Source of the DNA: an uncultured Fusobacteriaceae bacterium
GTDB taxonomy: Bacteria; Fusobacteriota; Fusobacteriia; Fusobacteriales; Fusobacteriaceae
DNA: 9,351 nt
Reading direction: 5' to 3'
Assembly (NCBI GenBank): GCA_947072715.1
Contig: CAMTJB010000023.1
Span: 1 to 9,351, forward strand
Below, in pieces: positions 1-8,865 of the stretch. A model generated the notes under the pieces. It saw only the letters and a program-made list of their open reading frames with translations. It was not told the DNA's origin and ran no database searches. Position numbers and translations under genes: made by a program. Each line of letters begins with the position of its first letter. Position 1 is the first letter of the stretch.

Positions 1-97
1 TACCTTAAATTTCAATATATTGGAAGATTTTTATTGGATTACTTCCCTTATAATTTATAAATTTAATTAATTATCAATATAATTTTAAAAGTTTCTT

Positions 98-577
98 TTA
101 TTTGTTTTCATTTTCTATTTTTAAAAGTTTCTCTTTAATGTTCAATCCACCAGCATAGCCTACTAATTTTCCACTACTTCCTATCACTCTGTGGCATGGA
201 ACTACTATTGGTAAAGGATTTTTATTATTTGCAAGTCCTACAGCTCTACATGCTTTTTCATTTCCTATTACAATGGCAATATCCTTATAAGTTCTCTTCT
301 CTCCATAAGGAATCTCTCTTAAGGCATTCCACACTTTCTTTTGAAAATCTGTACCTTCTGGTAACATTGGAAAAGAAAACTCTTTTCTTTTCCCTTTAAA
401 ATATTCATCTAACTCTTTACATGCTAAGTCTATTACTCTATCTTTTTTTAATATTTTACTGTGAGTATTTAAATTTATAAAGTTATCTTTATGAAATGCT
501 ATTTTAGTTATCTCTTTTCCATTGCTCTCTACTCTTAAATCTCCTATTACTGTATTATAAATAAAGTAGTTTTCCAT
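98..577 (-). CDS. ogt: Methylated-DNA--protein-cysteine S-methyltransferase (Ogt/MGMT family)
   Basis: This suicide repair protein transfers the alkyl group from O6-alkylguanine (and O4-alkylthymine) in DNA to its own cysteine. The active-site motif VPCHRV is intact, with the acceptor Cys128 (numbered from the chosen start). Upstream of it lie the helix-turn-helix recognition region with RAVG (Arg111, the likely base-flipping Arg) and the Asn120 hinge in NPLP. A G-rich GYAGG stretch follows the active site. At 159 aa it has the usual length of a single-domain Ogt without an Ada-type regulatory domain. I chose the ATG at 577-575 because GGAGG (590-586) sits 8 nt before it. The longer reading from the ATG at 592-590 would start on the last base of that ribosome-binding site and adds five residues encoded by the Shine-Dalgarno itself. 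It is the last gene of the coaE-ywbE-ogt group, 66 nt after the preceding stop codon. Family assignment is secure. The symbol ogt is by family; substrate range is not shown. Confidence 0.93.
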   Translation of the reverse strand: MENYFIYNTVIGDLRVESNGKEITKIAFHKDNFINLNTHSKILKKDRVIDLACKELDEYFKGKRKEFSFPMLPEGTDFQKKVWNALREIPYGEKRTYKDIAIVIGNEKACRAVGLANNKNPLPIVVPCHRVIGSSGKLVGYAGGLNIKEKLLKIENENK

Positions 578-585
578 TTTTAATT

Positions 586-590
586 CCTCC
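586..590 (-). promoter_or_regulatory. Shine-Dalgarno site that sets the ogt start
   Basis: GGAGG on the minus strand lies 8 nt before the ATG at 577-575. An in-frame ATG at 592-590 overlaps the first G of this site, so a longest-ORF caller would place the start too far upstream. Confidence 0.75.
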
Positions 591-643
591 ATTTAAATAA
601 AATATATGCCTAAAGATTGCTCACTTAATAATTTGTAGTCTTT

Positions 644-838
644 TTAGATTACAATTTGTTGAACTCTTCCTACTACTCCATTTTCTAATCTTACTTTGAT
701 TCCATGTGGATGAGTTGAAGAATTAGTTAAAATATCTTTCACAACTCCCTTTGTTAAATTACCTGTTCTCTGATCCTCTTTTTTTACTATCATTACAACT
801 ACTCCTGGTTTAATATCGTTTCTATTTTTTCCATTCAT
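644..838 (-). CDS. YwbE family protein (DUF2196), function unknown
   Basis: This 64-residue protein has the hallmark features of the YwbE family of small conserved bacterial proteins: an N-terminal PG turn (residues 12-13), DQRTG at 22-26, the segment VKDILTNSSTHPHGIKVRLE in the middle, and a C-terminal GRVQ. The length matches B. subtilis YwbE as I recall it. It looks like a small beta-rich, basic cytoplasmic protein; no signal peptide or membrane segment is visible. The ATG is preceded by GGAG with about 8 nt spacing. It sits 40 nt after coaE and 66 nt before the ogt start, so co-transcription is likely. No biochemical role is established for the family that I can name, and the neighbours (CoA synthesis and DNA repair) do not point to one. 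Confidence 0.88.
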   Translation of the reverse strand: MNGKNRNDIKPGVVVMIVKKEDQRTGNLTKGVVKDILTNSSTHPHGIKVRLENGVVGRVQQIVI

Positions 839-878
839 TTAAATATCTCCTATATACTTTATTTTTTTAATTAATATA

Positions 879-1460
879 TTATCTCTCTATCTTAGATAAA
901 ATAAATTTTATTTTTTTTTCTAATTCGTCTATTGTACCACTATTTTCAATAGTAAAGTCTGCTAATTTTATTTTTTCTGCAAGATTCATTTGAGCATCAA
1001 TAATTTTTTTAGCTAGCTCTCTGCTACTTCCATCTCTTTTCATTATTCTCTCTATTTGAATCTCTTCTCCGACATATACAACTAATATTTTATTACAAAA
1101 TTTTTCAAGACCTACTTCAAATAGCAAAGGAATATCAAACACTACAATCTCTTCTTTTGATTTATTTTTATTATATTCATCTTGAAAAATTTTTATAACT
1201 TTAGGATGAACTATCAAATTTAATTTTTTAATATTATCCTTACTACTAAATATAATATCTCTCATTCTTTTTCTGTCTAATCTATCCTTTTCAAATATAA
1301 TATCTCCATATGTTTCCCTTATCTCTTTTAATACTTCTGGAAGTTCTAAAACTTCACGAGCAACAACATCTGCATCTACCACTTCTATTCCAAATTTTTT
1401 AAACATATTAGATATGGTAGTTTTCCCACAAGCTATTCCTCCTGTAAGTCCTAAAATCAT
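879..1460 (-). CDS. coaE: Dephospho-CoA kinase
   Basis: CoaE catalyses the last step of coenzyme A synthesis: ATP-dependent phosphorylation of the 3'-hydroxyl of dephospho-CoA, in the cytoplasm. The 193-aa protein begins with the P-loop GGIACGKT (residues 7-14, Lys13 and Thr14). The family signature DAD followed by VVAR comes at 29-35. HPKV (85-88) and DIPLLFE (109-115), both typical of CoaE, follow. R142 in the lid-like region and NSG near 173-175 complete the pattern. Length is normal for the family (about 190-210 aa). The ATG is preceded by a G-rich Shine-Dalgarno (GGGGGA) at about 6-7 nt. It is the first gene after the ATP synthase terminator and probably heads a short operon with the YwbE-family gene and ogt. 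No key residue is missing. Confidence 0.96.
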   Translation of the reverse strand: MILGLTGGIACGKTTISNMFKKFGIEVVDADVVAREVLELPEVLKEIRETYGDIIFEKDRLDRKRMRDIIFSSKDNIKKLNLIVHPKVIKIFQDEYNKNKSKEEIVVFDIPLLFEVGLEKFCNKILVVYVGEEIQIERIMKRDGSSRELAKKIIDAQMNLAEKIKLADFTIENSGTIDELEKKIKFILSKIER

Positions 1461-1520
1461 TTTGATTCCCCCTAACTTTATAATGGTTTTATCCTTTTTT
1501 AATTTTTAATATTTTTTATT

Positions 1521-1536
1521 ATTATAAAATATTATA
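1521..1536 (-). promoter_or_regulatory. Possible -10 elements of the coaE promoter
   Basis: On the minus strand two perfect TATAAT hexamers lie 10 bp apart (1536-1531 and 1526-1521), about 60-70 nt upstream of the coaE ATG and downstream of the atp terminator, where a promoter for coaE is expected. No convincing TTGACA-like -35 element was found 16-18 bp upstream. In DNA this AT-rich such hexamers also arise by chance, so this is a suggestion only. Confidence 0.3.
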
Positions 1537-1610
1537 CACTATTTTTTATTTAATAACTATTTTGTACCTTATTTATTTATATTTTATAAGTTACTAAACA
1601 GAATATTAAA

Positions 1611-1652
1611 TAAAAAAATAAGGAGAATCCCAAACAAATGGTCTTCCCCTTA
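1611..1652 (-). terminator. Rho-independent terminator of the atp operon
   Basis: On the minus strand, AAGGGGAA (1651-1644) pairs with TTCTCCTT (1627-1620) with one G-T wobble, and T1652/A1619 (given as minus-strand bases) add one more pair. Inside the stem a 2x2 GA/GA internal loop is followed by CCA/TGG pairs and a short T-rich loop. A run of seven T (1618-1612) follows directly. It lies 24 nt after the atpC stop codon, as expected for the end of this operon. Confidence 0.85.
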
Positions 1653-1675
1653 ATAATAATCTCTTATTTACTAGC

Positions 1676-2083
1676 CTACATAAATCTTTCAGCTATTTTT
1701 ACTTTAGTTAAAGCTTCTTGTAACGCTCTTTGAGTTAATAATACTTCTCTATCTTCTTGAATTTTTTTCATTTTTTCTTCAGCTTTTTGTAACTCTTTTC
1801 TAGCATGTTCAACATCAATGTCTTTAGCTAGCATAGCTTCATCAGCTAATATTGTTACAACATTTTGATTAGAGATTTCTAAAAATCCTCCAGATACATA
1901 ATAAAATTCATCTTGACCGTTAGCTCTTACTTTCATCTCTCCAATAGCTAGTTCAGATACAAATGGAGAGTGATTTGGAAGTATTCCCATATCTCCCACA
2001 ATTGTTCTTACCATTACAAACTCAGCTTCCTGGTCTAGTAAAGCCTGCTTTGAAGTTACTATTTTTAAATGAAATGTGCTCAT
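1676..2083 (-). CDS. atpC: F-type ATP synthase subunit epsilon
   Basis: Epsilon is part of the F1 central stalk; it binds gamma and the c ring and in many bacteria inhibits ATP hydrolysis through its C-terminal helices. The 135-aa protein has the expected N-terminal beta-sandwich (roughly 1-84, with the GDMGILPNHSP turn at 30-40 and a YYVSGGF strand near 61-67). A charged two-helix hairpin (about 88-134) rich in Lys and Glu follows. In the position of the known ATP-binding motif I/L-D-x-x-R-A it has IDVEHA (89-94), with His93 in place of the Arg. Start ATG lies 1 nt after the atpD stop; its Shine-Dalgarno (GGGAG) is inside the atpD coding end, which suggests translational coupling. Stop is TAG, followed by the operon terminator. 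Confidence 0.96.
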   Translation of the reverse strand: MSTFHLKIVTSKQALLDQEAEFVMVRTIVGDMGILPNHSPFVSELAIGEMKVRANGQDEFYYVSGGFLEISNQNVVTILADEAMLAKDIDVEHARKELQKAEEKMKKIQEDREVLLTQRALQEALTKVKIAERFM

Positions 2084-2084
2084 A

Positions 2085-3500
<1,416 letters not shown>

Positions 3501-3506
3501 TCAATC

Positions 3507-4358
3507 TTATTTTAAAGCTGACGCTCCACCAACAATTTCAGAAATTTCTTGCGTGATTACCGCTTGTCTCTCTCTGTTATATTGAAGATTTAAAGCTTTT
3601 ATCATCTCTTCAGCATTATCTGTTGCGTTTTTCATGGCATTTTTTCTTGCACTATGCTCACTTGCTGTGTTATTTAATAACCCTTGATATATTACTATAT
3701 TAAGGTATTTTGGCAGTAAGCTAGACAGAACTGTTTCTGCATCAGGTTCAAAAATATAACTTGTATTCTCTTCTGACTCTACTCTAGTAATAGGGATAAG
3801 TTGCTCTACAGTTAAATTATATTGTACAGCTGATTCATATTGATTATAGATTAAATAAACCTCATCAAAAAGCTCACTGTAATAATATTCAACTATATTT
3901 TCACTTATCTCTTTAGCTTTATCAAACATTATTTCTGGAGTTAATTGGCTATAAACAGCTTTTACATCGTAATCTCTCTTTGCACAATACTCCCTTGTTT
4001 TCTTACCTATTGCTATTACTGAGACTTCCTTGCCAGGATTGTTTCTTCTTACTTCTTCTAATTTTTTCAAAACATTATTATTAAAACTTCCACATAGTCC
4101 TCTATCTGAAGTCATAACTATAACACATATTTTTTTTGAATTCTCTCTTCCATCAAATAATGGATGACTTTCAGATTTAATACCTGATGATATGTTTTTC
4201 AAAACCTCTTTTATAGATTTTGAATAAACTTTAGAATCCTCAACAATTTTTGAAAACTTTTTGAATTTTGTTGTAGAAACAATTTCCATGGCTTTAGTTA
4301 TCTGGTGAGTAGACTGAACACTTTTTATTCTGTTTCTTATCTCTTTTGATCCAGCCAT
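3507..4358 (-). CDS. atpG: F-type ATP synthase subunit gamma
   Basis: Gamma is the rotating central shaft that links the c ring to the alpha3beta3 head. The 283-aa protein shows the two conserved ends that form the coiled-coil shaft: an N-terminal helix with [10 protein letters not shown], then [12 protein letters not shown], and a C-terminal helix ending with [18 protein letters not shown]. The middle has the Rossmann-like globular domain with the [10 protein letters not shown] motif near 84-93. Length and both ends are normal, so no truncation is suspected. The ATG follows GAGGGGTGA by about 6-8 nt, and the gene starts 15 nt after the atpA stop and ends 21 nt before atpD, inside the atp operon. 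Confidence 0.97.
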   Translation of the reverse strand: MAGSKEIRNRIKSVQSTHQITKAMEIVSTTKFKKFSKIVEDSKVYSKSIKEVLKNISSGIKSESHPLFDGRENSKKICVIVMTSDRGLCGSFNNNVLKKLEEVRRNNPGKEVSVIAIGKKTREYCAKRDYDVKAVYSQLTPEIMFDKAKEISENIVEYYYSELFDEVYLIYNQYESAVQYNLTVEQLIPITRVESEENTSYIFEPDAETVLSSLLPKYLNIVIYQGLLNNTASEHSARKNAMKNATDNAEEMIKALNLQYNRERQAVITQEISEIVGGASALK

Positions 4359-4373
4359 TAAATCTCACCCCTC

Positions 4374-5876
4374 TTAGTTAAAATTCTTTTTGAATGCATT
4401 TAAAGCTTCAATAATTTTAGCCTCTAACTCTTTATCAAGAGCTTTCTTCTCAATTATTTCAGCTAATACAGTTGTTGTATTTCTTAATTCTGTTAAGAAT
4501 TCAGTTTCAAATCTATTGATTTTATCTAATTCTATAGAATCTAAATGTCCATTAATTACAGAGTAGAAAGAAACTACTTGCTCTTCAACTGGATATGGAT
4601 TGTATTGCGACTGTTTTAAAATAGCCATAATTCTGTGTCCTCTCTCTAATTGAGCTTTTGTAGCTTTATCTAAATCTGAACCGAACTGAGCAAATGATAA
4701 TAACTCTGAATACTGTGCTAACTCAAGTTTTACTTTAGCTGCAACCTGTTTCATCGCTTTTATTTGTGCTGCTCCTCCAACCCTTGAAACTGATATACCT
4801 GCGTTAATCGCTGGTCTGAATCCTGAGTTGAATAGTTGTGAATCTAGGAATATTTGTCCATCTGTGATAGAAATTACGTTTGTTGGGATGTATGCAGATA
4901 CGTCTCCAGCTTGAGTTTCGATAATTGGTAATGCAGTTATTGATCCTCCACCTAATTCATCAGATAATTTTGCTGCTCTCTCAAGTAATCTTGAATGTAA
5001 GTAGAATACATCTCCTGGATATGCCTCACGACCTGGAGGTCTTCTAAGTAAAAGTGACATTTCTCTATACGCTACCGCATGTTTAGATAAATCATCATAT
5101 ATTATTAATACATGCTCACCTTTATCTAAGAAATATTCACCCATAGCAACTCCTGCATATGGTGCTATATATTGAAGTGGTGCAGCTTCTGATGCTGTAG
5201 CACAAACTATTGTTGTGTACTCTAAAGCTCCCTTCTCTTCTAGCATTTTAGCTATTTGTGCTACTGTTGATCTTTTTTGACCAATTGCAACATAAATACA
5301 TTTTACTCCTGTTCCTTTTTGATTTATAATTGCATCTAGAGCAACAGCTGTTTTACCAGTTTGTCTATCTCCGATTATAAGTTCTCTTTGTCCTCTACCA
5401 ATAGGTACCATTCCATCTATTGACTTTACTCCAGTTTGTAAAGGTTCAAATACTGGCTTTCTAGAGATAATTCCTGAGGCTTTTCTCTCTATATCCATAT
5501 ATTTAGAAGCTTTAATATCACCTTTTCCATCTATAGGTTGTCCTAATGAGTTAACAACTCTTCCAAGTAAAGCTTCTCCTGCTGGAACTGATACTATTTT
5601 ACCAGTAGCTTTTACTTCGTCTCCCTCTTTTATTAGAGAGAAATCTCCTAAAATAACCGCTCCAACATTGTTCTCTTCTAAGTTAAGAGCCATTCCCATT
5701 ATTCCATGAGGGAACTCTAGTAACTCTCCTGCTTGAGCATTGCTTAATCCATATATTCTAGCTATCCCGTCTCCAACTTCTAATACAGAACCTGAAGTTT
5801 TTACGTCTAGATTTTTTTTATAATTTTTTATTTCATTTTTAATTATATTGCTTACTTCTTCTGCTCTAATTTTCAA
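4374..5876 (-). CDS. atpA: F-type ATP synthase subunit alpha
   Basis: Alpha alternates with beta in the F1 hexamer and supplies the arginine finger to the catalytic sites. The 500-aa protein has the N-terminal barrel with DGIARIYGL (36-44) and the P-loop GDRQTGKT (169-176; Lys175, Thr176). The arginine finger is Arg365 in SVSRVGG, and a helical C-terminal domain follows. The start is TTG at 5876-5874. An in-frame TAG (5885-5883) lies just upstream, no ATG occurs near, and the [10 protein letters not shown]-terminus matches the usual alpha start, so a TTG start is nearly forced. AGGAGGTG (5893-5886) is the Shine-Dalgarno; its GGAGG core is about 11 nt from the TTG, longer than at the other atp genes. 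It lies 26 nt after atpH. Confidence 0.98.
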   Translation of the reverse strand: MKIRAEEVSNIIKNEIKNYKKNLDVKTSGSVLEVGDGIARIYGLSNAQAGELLEFPHGIMGMALNLEENNVGAVILGDFSLIKEGDEVKATGKIVSVPAGEALLGRVVNSLGQPIDGKGDIKASKYMDIERKASGIISRKPVFEPLQTGVKSIDGMVPIGRGQRELIIGDRQTGKTAVALDAIINQKGTGVKCIYVAIGQKRSTVAQIAKMLEEKGALEYTTIVCATASEAAPLQYIAPYAGVAMGEYFLDKGEHVLIIYDDLSKHAVAYREMSLLLRRPPGREAYPGDVFYLHSRLLERAAKLSDELGGGSITALPIIETQAGDVSAYIPTNVISITDGQIFLDSQLFNSGFRPAINAGISVSRVGGAAQIKAMKQVAAKVKLELAQYSELLSFAQFGSDLDKATKAQLERGHRIMAILKQSQYNPYPVEEQVVSFYSVINGHLDSIELDKINRFETEFLTELRNTTTVLAEIIEKKALDKELEAKIIEALNAFKKNFN

Positions 5877-5885
5877 ACCTCTCTA

Positions 5886-5893
5886 CACCTCCT
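5886..5893 (-). promoter_or_regulatory. Shine-Dalgarno site of atpA (TTG start, wide spacing)
   Basis: AGGAGGTG matches the 16S rRNA anti-Shine-Dalgarno over 8 bases. The distance from its AGGAGG core to the TTG at 5876 is 11 nt. A second AGAGG lies 1-2 nt before the TTG, too close to serve. A strong site, wide spacing and a TTG codon together define the alpha start. Confidence 0.7.
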
Positions 5894-5902
5894 GTACAAT
5901 TT

Positions 5903-6427
5903 TTACTGTTCTTTTGCCATACTAGCTAATTGTGATTTAATAGAGCCATCTATTACTTTATCCCCTATTTTTAAGATTCCTCCACCTAATAAAGTCTTAT
6001 CAACCTCTATTTCAAGATTTATATTCTTCTTAGTTGAGTTTTCTAATTTTTTAATTAGAGATTCTTTCTGCTCTACAGATAATTCACTTGCAAAAATTCC
6101 TTTTACATCTACTATGTTCTTTTCAATGTAATAAAGTTTTTTATACTCTTCTAGTATATCTTTAATATCTCCTAATCTTCCTCTTGAAACTAGGTATAAA
6201 GAGATATTTTTATCTATTTCCTCTTGCTCAGTCATTATTTTTTCGATTAGAGATAGTTTATCATCTAATTTTACTAATGGATGACTTAAAAATTCTTTAA
6301 AATCTTTATTATCGTAGTAAAGTCCATTTAACTCCTGAAGCAACTGGTATATTTCTACAACTCTATTTTGTTCTTGAGCTATTTCATATATGGCTTGAGC
6401 ATATCTTTGTCCAACTTTATCTACCAT
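5903..6427 (-). CDS. atpH: F-type ATP synthase subunit delta
   Basis: Delta (OSCP in mitochondria) joins the top of F1 to the b-subunit stator. The 174-aa protein begins with the family pattern RYAQAIYEIA (8-17) of the helical N-terminal domain, which binds the alpha N-terminus. It ends with the C-terminal signature LGGG (147-150) followed by GDKVIDGSI (155-163). Length is normal. The ATG (6427-6425) overlaps the end of atpF by 7 nt, reading across its TAG stop in another frame. A GGGGA ribosome-binding site lies within atpF, so translation is probably coupled to that of atpF. Confidence 0.96.
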   Translation of the reverse strand: MVDKVGQRYAQAIYEIAQEQNRVVEIYQLLQELNGLYYDNKDFKEFLSHPLVKLDDKLSLIEKIMTEQEEIDKNISLYLVSRGRLGDIKDILEEYKKLYYIEKNIVDVKGIFASELSVEQKESLIKKLENSTKKNINLEIEVDKTLLGGGILKIGDKVIDGSIKSQLASMAKEQ

Positions 6428-6936
6428 TTAGCTTCCCCTACCTCATCAATAAACTCATTTAATAGTTTATCTTTTGTCTCAGTGTTCATATTTTTTGCAA
6501 CTAATTCTGCTGCCATCATTGCTGCAGTCTCTCTTAAAGTAGATGTTAACTCTTTCTTTAAAGATTCTTCCATCTTACCTTTTTCTAATTCTGCTGCTCT
6601 GATTATTTTATCTCTATGAGTGTGAGCGTCTTTTATGATGCTCTCCTCTCTTTCAAAAGCTTTCTTTTCAGCTGTATTAATAATAACACTTGCTTCTTTT
6701 TTTGCATTTTTCAGTATTTCTTCCATCTCTTTTCTATTTTGTTCTGCGATTTTTTTAGCCTCTTCTGCTTGTGATAACTCAGTAGCAATTGCTTCTTTTC
6801 TTGCAGATAAAATTTTTGAAAGTGGCTCTCTTAAATACTTTCTAAATATTACCATAAGGATCAAAAAGTTTATTATTTGCCAAAACATATTGATATCAAT
6901 CGATACAACTGGCATAGTTGTTATTGGTGCTGCCAA
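6421..6936 (-). CDS. atpF: F-type ATP synthase subunit b
   Basis: Subunit b forms the peripheral stalk (as a homodimer unless a b' is present; none is seen here). The 171-aa protein has an N-terminal membrane helix at about residues 14-33 and the typical FRKYLREPL junction right after it. A long charged, Ala/Glu/Lys-rich helix (about 40-140) forms the right-handed coiled coil, and the C-terminal part that binds delta follows. The start is TTG at 6936-6934, giving an MAAPITTMPVVSIDIN N-terminus: AGGAGG lies upstream with 8 nt between its GGAGG core and the TTG. The next in-frame ATG (codon 8) would be about 29 nt from that site. The last 7 nt overlap atpH. Confidence 0.96.
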   Translation of the reverse strand: MAAPITTMPVVSIDINMFWQIINFLILMVIFRKYLREPLSKILSARKEAIATELSQAEEAKKIAEQNRKEMEEILKNAKKEASVIINTAEKKAFEREESIIKDAHTHRDKIIRAAELEKGKMEESLKKELTSTLRETAAMMAAELVAKNMNTETKDKLLNEFIDEVGEAKW

Positions 6937-6943
6937 TTCTTAT

Positions 6944-6950
6944 ACCTCCT
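6944..6950 (-). promoter_or_regulatory. Shine-Dalgarno site fixing the atpF TTG start
   Basis: AGGAGGT on the minus strand, with the GGAGG core 8 nt from the TTG at 6936. The first in-frame ATG (codon 8) is much too far away, so TTG is the likely initiator. Confidence 0.8.
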
Positions 6951-6989
6951 TTCCCATTAATTTAATTAATTTTTTTCTTATAGTTTGGA

Positions 6990-7325
<336 letters not shown>

Positions 7326-8129
7326 CTATTCTACAAACTCGTGATCTCCTAAAGAACCTTGAATATATACTAAACTTAACATTGTAAAAACGAAAGTTTG
7401 TACAATTCCTCCGAAAAGATCAAAATATAAGTGTAGTGGTCCTGGAACAAGTACTGGAGCTGCTCTATACATAAGCCCTATAATTACTGATCCTGCAAAC
7501 ATATTTCCAAATAATCTGATTGAAATATTAGTAGGTTTCGCTAATTCTCCAACCACGTTAATTGGGAACATAATAGGAATTGGTGCAAACATCCCTTTTA
7601 TATGTCCTCCTACTCCGTTTAACTTAAAACTCGTAAATAAGAATGTAACCGTAGTTAACATAGCTAATCCAACTGTTGTGTTTAAATCAGATGTTGGCGA
7701 CTTTAATGCTGGAGATATTTCATAAATACCTTGGCTATAAGAAATACCTGGTATTGGTATAAAAGATAATATATTTGATAACAATATAAATATAAATAGT
7801 GTTCCTATATATCCAATATACTTAACTTTCCACTTTCCTAACATCTGTTCAGCTAAATCATCTATAAATACATAATAAGCTTCTAACACAGTTTGTAATT
7901 TTCCAGGGATTAAAGTTAAATTTTTGGTTCCACATTTAAACGCAAGAAAAACTACTAACATAACAAACCAAGTTGTTGTTACTATTGATGTAATAGGAAG
8001 TCCATATCCAGCTCCAGTTGCCATTACGAACGGTGCATGTTGTAAAGACTCAGGGACTGGTATAAAAAACATTATTTTGGGTCCTTCTACCAAAGCTGGT
8101 GTTACGAACTCAATTGGTCCTAATCTCAT
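7326..8129 (-). CDS. atpB: F-type ATP synthase subunit a
   Basis: Subunit a forms the ion half-channels against the c ring. The 267-aa membrane protein has about five hydrophobic segments (near 45-65, 104-125, 150-168, 183-222 and 233-258). The essential arginine is Arg205 in NISIRLFGNMFAG, and the conserved Gln244 lies in the last helix (GGIVQTFVF). Pro/Gly-rich loops, such as SFIPIPG at 122-128, are usual for the family. Start ATG has AGGAGGT upstream with only about 4 nt between the GGAGG core and the ATG; no better in-frame start is seen. It follows atpI by 30 nt. No residue required for rotation is missing, and the protein fits with the Na+-type c subunit next to it. Confidence 0.97.
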   Translation of the reverse strand: MRLGPIEFVTPALVEGPKIMFFIPVPESLQHAPFVMATGAGYGLPITSIVTTTWFVMLVVFLAFKCGTKNLTLIPGKLQTVLEAYYVFIDDLAEQMLGKWKVKYIGYIGTLFIFILLSNILSFIPIPGISYSQGIYEISPALKSPTSDLNTTVGLAMLTTVTFLFTSFKLNGVGGHIKGMFAPIPIMFPINVVGELAKPTNISIRLFGNMFAGSVIIGLMYRAAPVLVPGPLHLYFDLFGGIVQTFVFTMLSLVYIQGSLGDHEFVE

Positions 8130-8159
8130 TTTACCTCCTTTTTTCTAATTTAAGAATTT

Positions 8160-8534
8160 TTACTTAAAATATTTCTTTTTTAAGTTTTCTATATTTTCAG
8201 AAAGAACTAAGAAACATACATTAATTTTTATGTTTAATAATCCCATTGCTGACCCTATTAGCATAGGCACTCCATAATAATGTGCCATCAATCCTAAAAA
8301 TACTCCATACATTGCATATCTTTTTAAATATCCTAAGACTGCTACTCTTTTTGCTGATCTTGAATATATTATTTTTTTAGCTTCCATTGTCATCATATAT
8401 AAAGAGAGTATTGAAAGAAGTGATCCTCCAAACATTCCAATATATATTATATTGCTTCTTGTTAAAGCTCCATATACTAAAACTATTACTGAGGTTTTCG
8501 CCGAGTTTTTAAAAATCCTTTTTAAATCATGCAT
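8160..8534 (-). CDS. atpI: ATP synthase I-like membrane protein
   Basis: This 124-aa basic membrane protein lies directly before atpB, the usual place of atpI. Four hydrophobic segments can be drawn (about 13-25, 28-48, 64-87 and 89-111), with Gly-rich second and fourth helices and a K/R-rich cytoplasmic loop between helices 2 and 3. This is the layout of the ATP synthase I family. In P. modestum and related bacteria AtpI assists assembly of the c ring; a role in Mg2+ supply has also been proposed for the family. The ATG has AAAGGGG about 5 nt upstream, immediately after the preceding gene's stop (10-nt gap). Sequence conservation in this family is weak, so the assignment rests on topology plus position. 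Confidence 0.85.
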   Translation of the reverse strand: MHDLKRIFKNSAKTSVIVLVYGALTRSNIIYIGMFGGSLLSILSLYMMTMEAKKIIYSRSAKRVAVLGYLKRYAMYGVFLGLMAHYYGVPMLIGSAMGLLNIKINVCFLVLSENIENLKKKYFK

Positions 8535-8544
8535 ATTAACCCCT

Positions 8545-8829
8545 TTATTTCTTCATAATTACTTTATAAATATTATAAAATCCTGATACTATGCCTAGTA
8601 ATACAAAAATCAAAAAAAGTACATTACTTTTATAAGAAAAATATTTTTCTATAATTTTATATATTCCTATATTTATTAGTATGCTTCCTATTAATAAAAA
8701 ACCTATGTAACCTAAAAGTGATACTGCATGAATAATATTTGGATCAATTCTGAATTTTTTCTTTTCTGTTAAAGTTTTTCTCTTTAACTCTTTATAATTT
8801 TCAAAATCTTCTTCTTTCTTCTTAAACAT
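8545..8829 (-). CDS. atpZ: AtpZ/AtpI-family small membrane protein
   Basis: This 94-aa protein has a charged, Lys/Glu-rich cytoplasmic N-terminus (about 1-30) and two membrane helices (about 36-57 and 69-87). It ends with GFYNIYKVIMKK, which matches the G-x-x-N-x-Y-x-hydrophobic-hydrophobic-x-K end of the 'F0F1-ATPase gene 1' (AtpZ) family. Such genes commonly sit at the head of atp operons with atpI, and an assembly or cation-related role is proposed. Two starts are possible: ATG at 8829-8827 with AGGTG 6 nt upstream (chosen), or GTG at 8838-8836 with GAGGA 4 nt upstream, which adds three residues. The gene lies 36 nt after the methyltransferase stop and 10 nt before atpI. The symbol is by family and position. 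Confidence 0.8.
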   Translation of the reverse strand: MFKKKEEDFENYKELKRKTLTEKKKFRIDPNIIHAVSLLGYIGFLLIGSILINIGIYKIIEKYFSYKSNVLFLIFVLLGIVSGFYNIYKVIMKK

Positions 8830-8865
8830 ACAAAACACCTAGTCCTCAAGTAAAAACATCATTTT

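Noticed and set aside
22..46. Hairpin GGAAG/CTTCC downstream of ogt as a terminator
   Set aside because: The stem is only 5 bp with a 15-nt loop and no T-tract on either strand. It may be chance.
6956..6970. Perfect AT-only palindrome (ATTAATT-T-AATTAAT) between atpE and atpF
   Set aside because: All A/T pairs with no room for a stable loop; such palindromes are expected in DNA of this composition and no T-tract follows on the minus strand.
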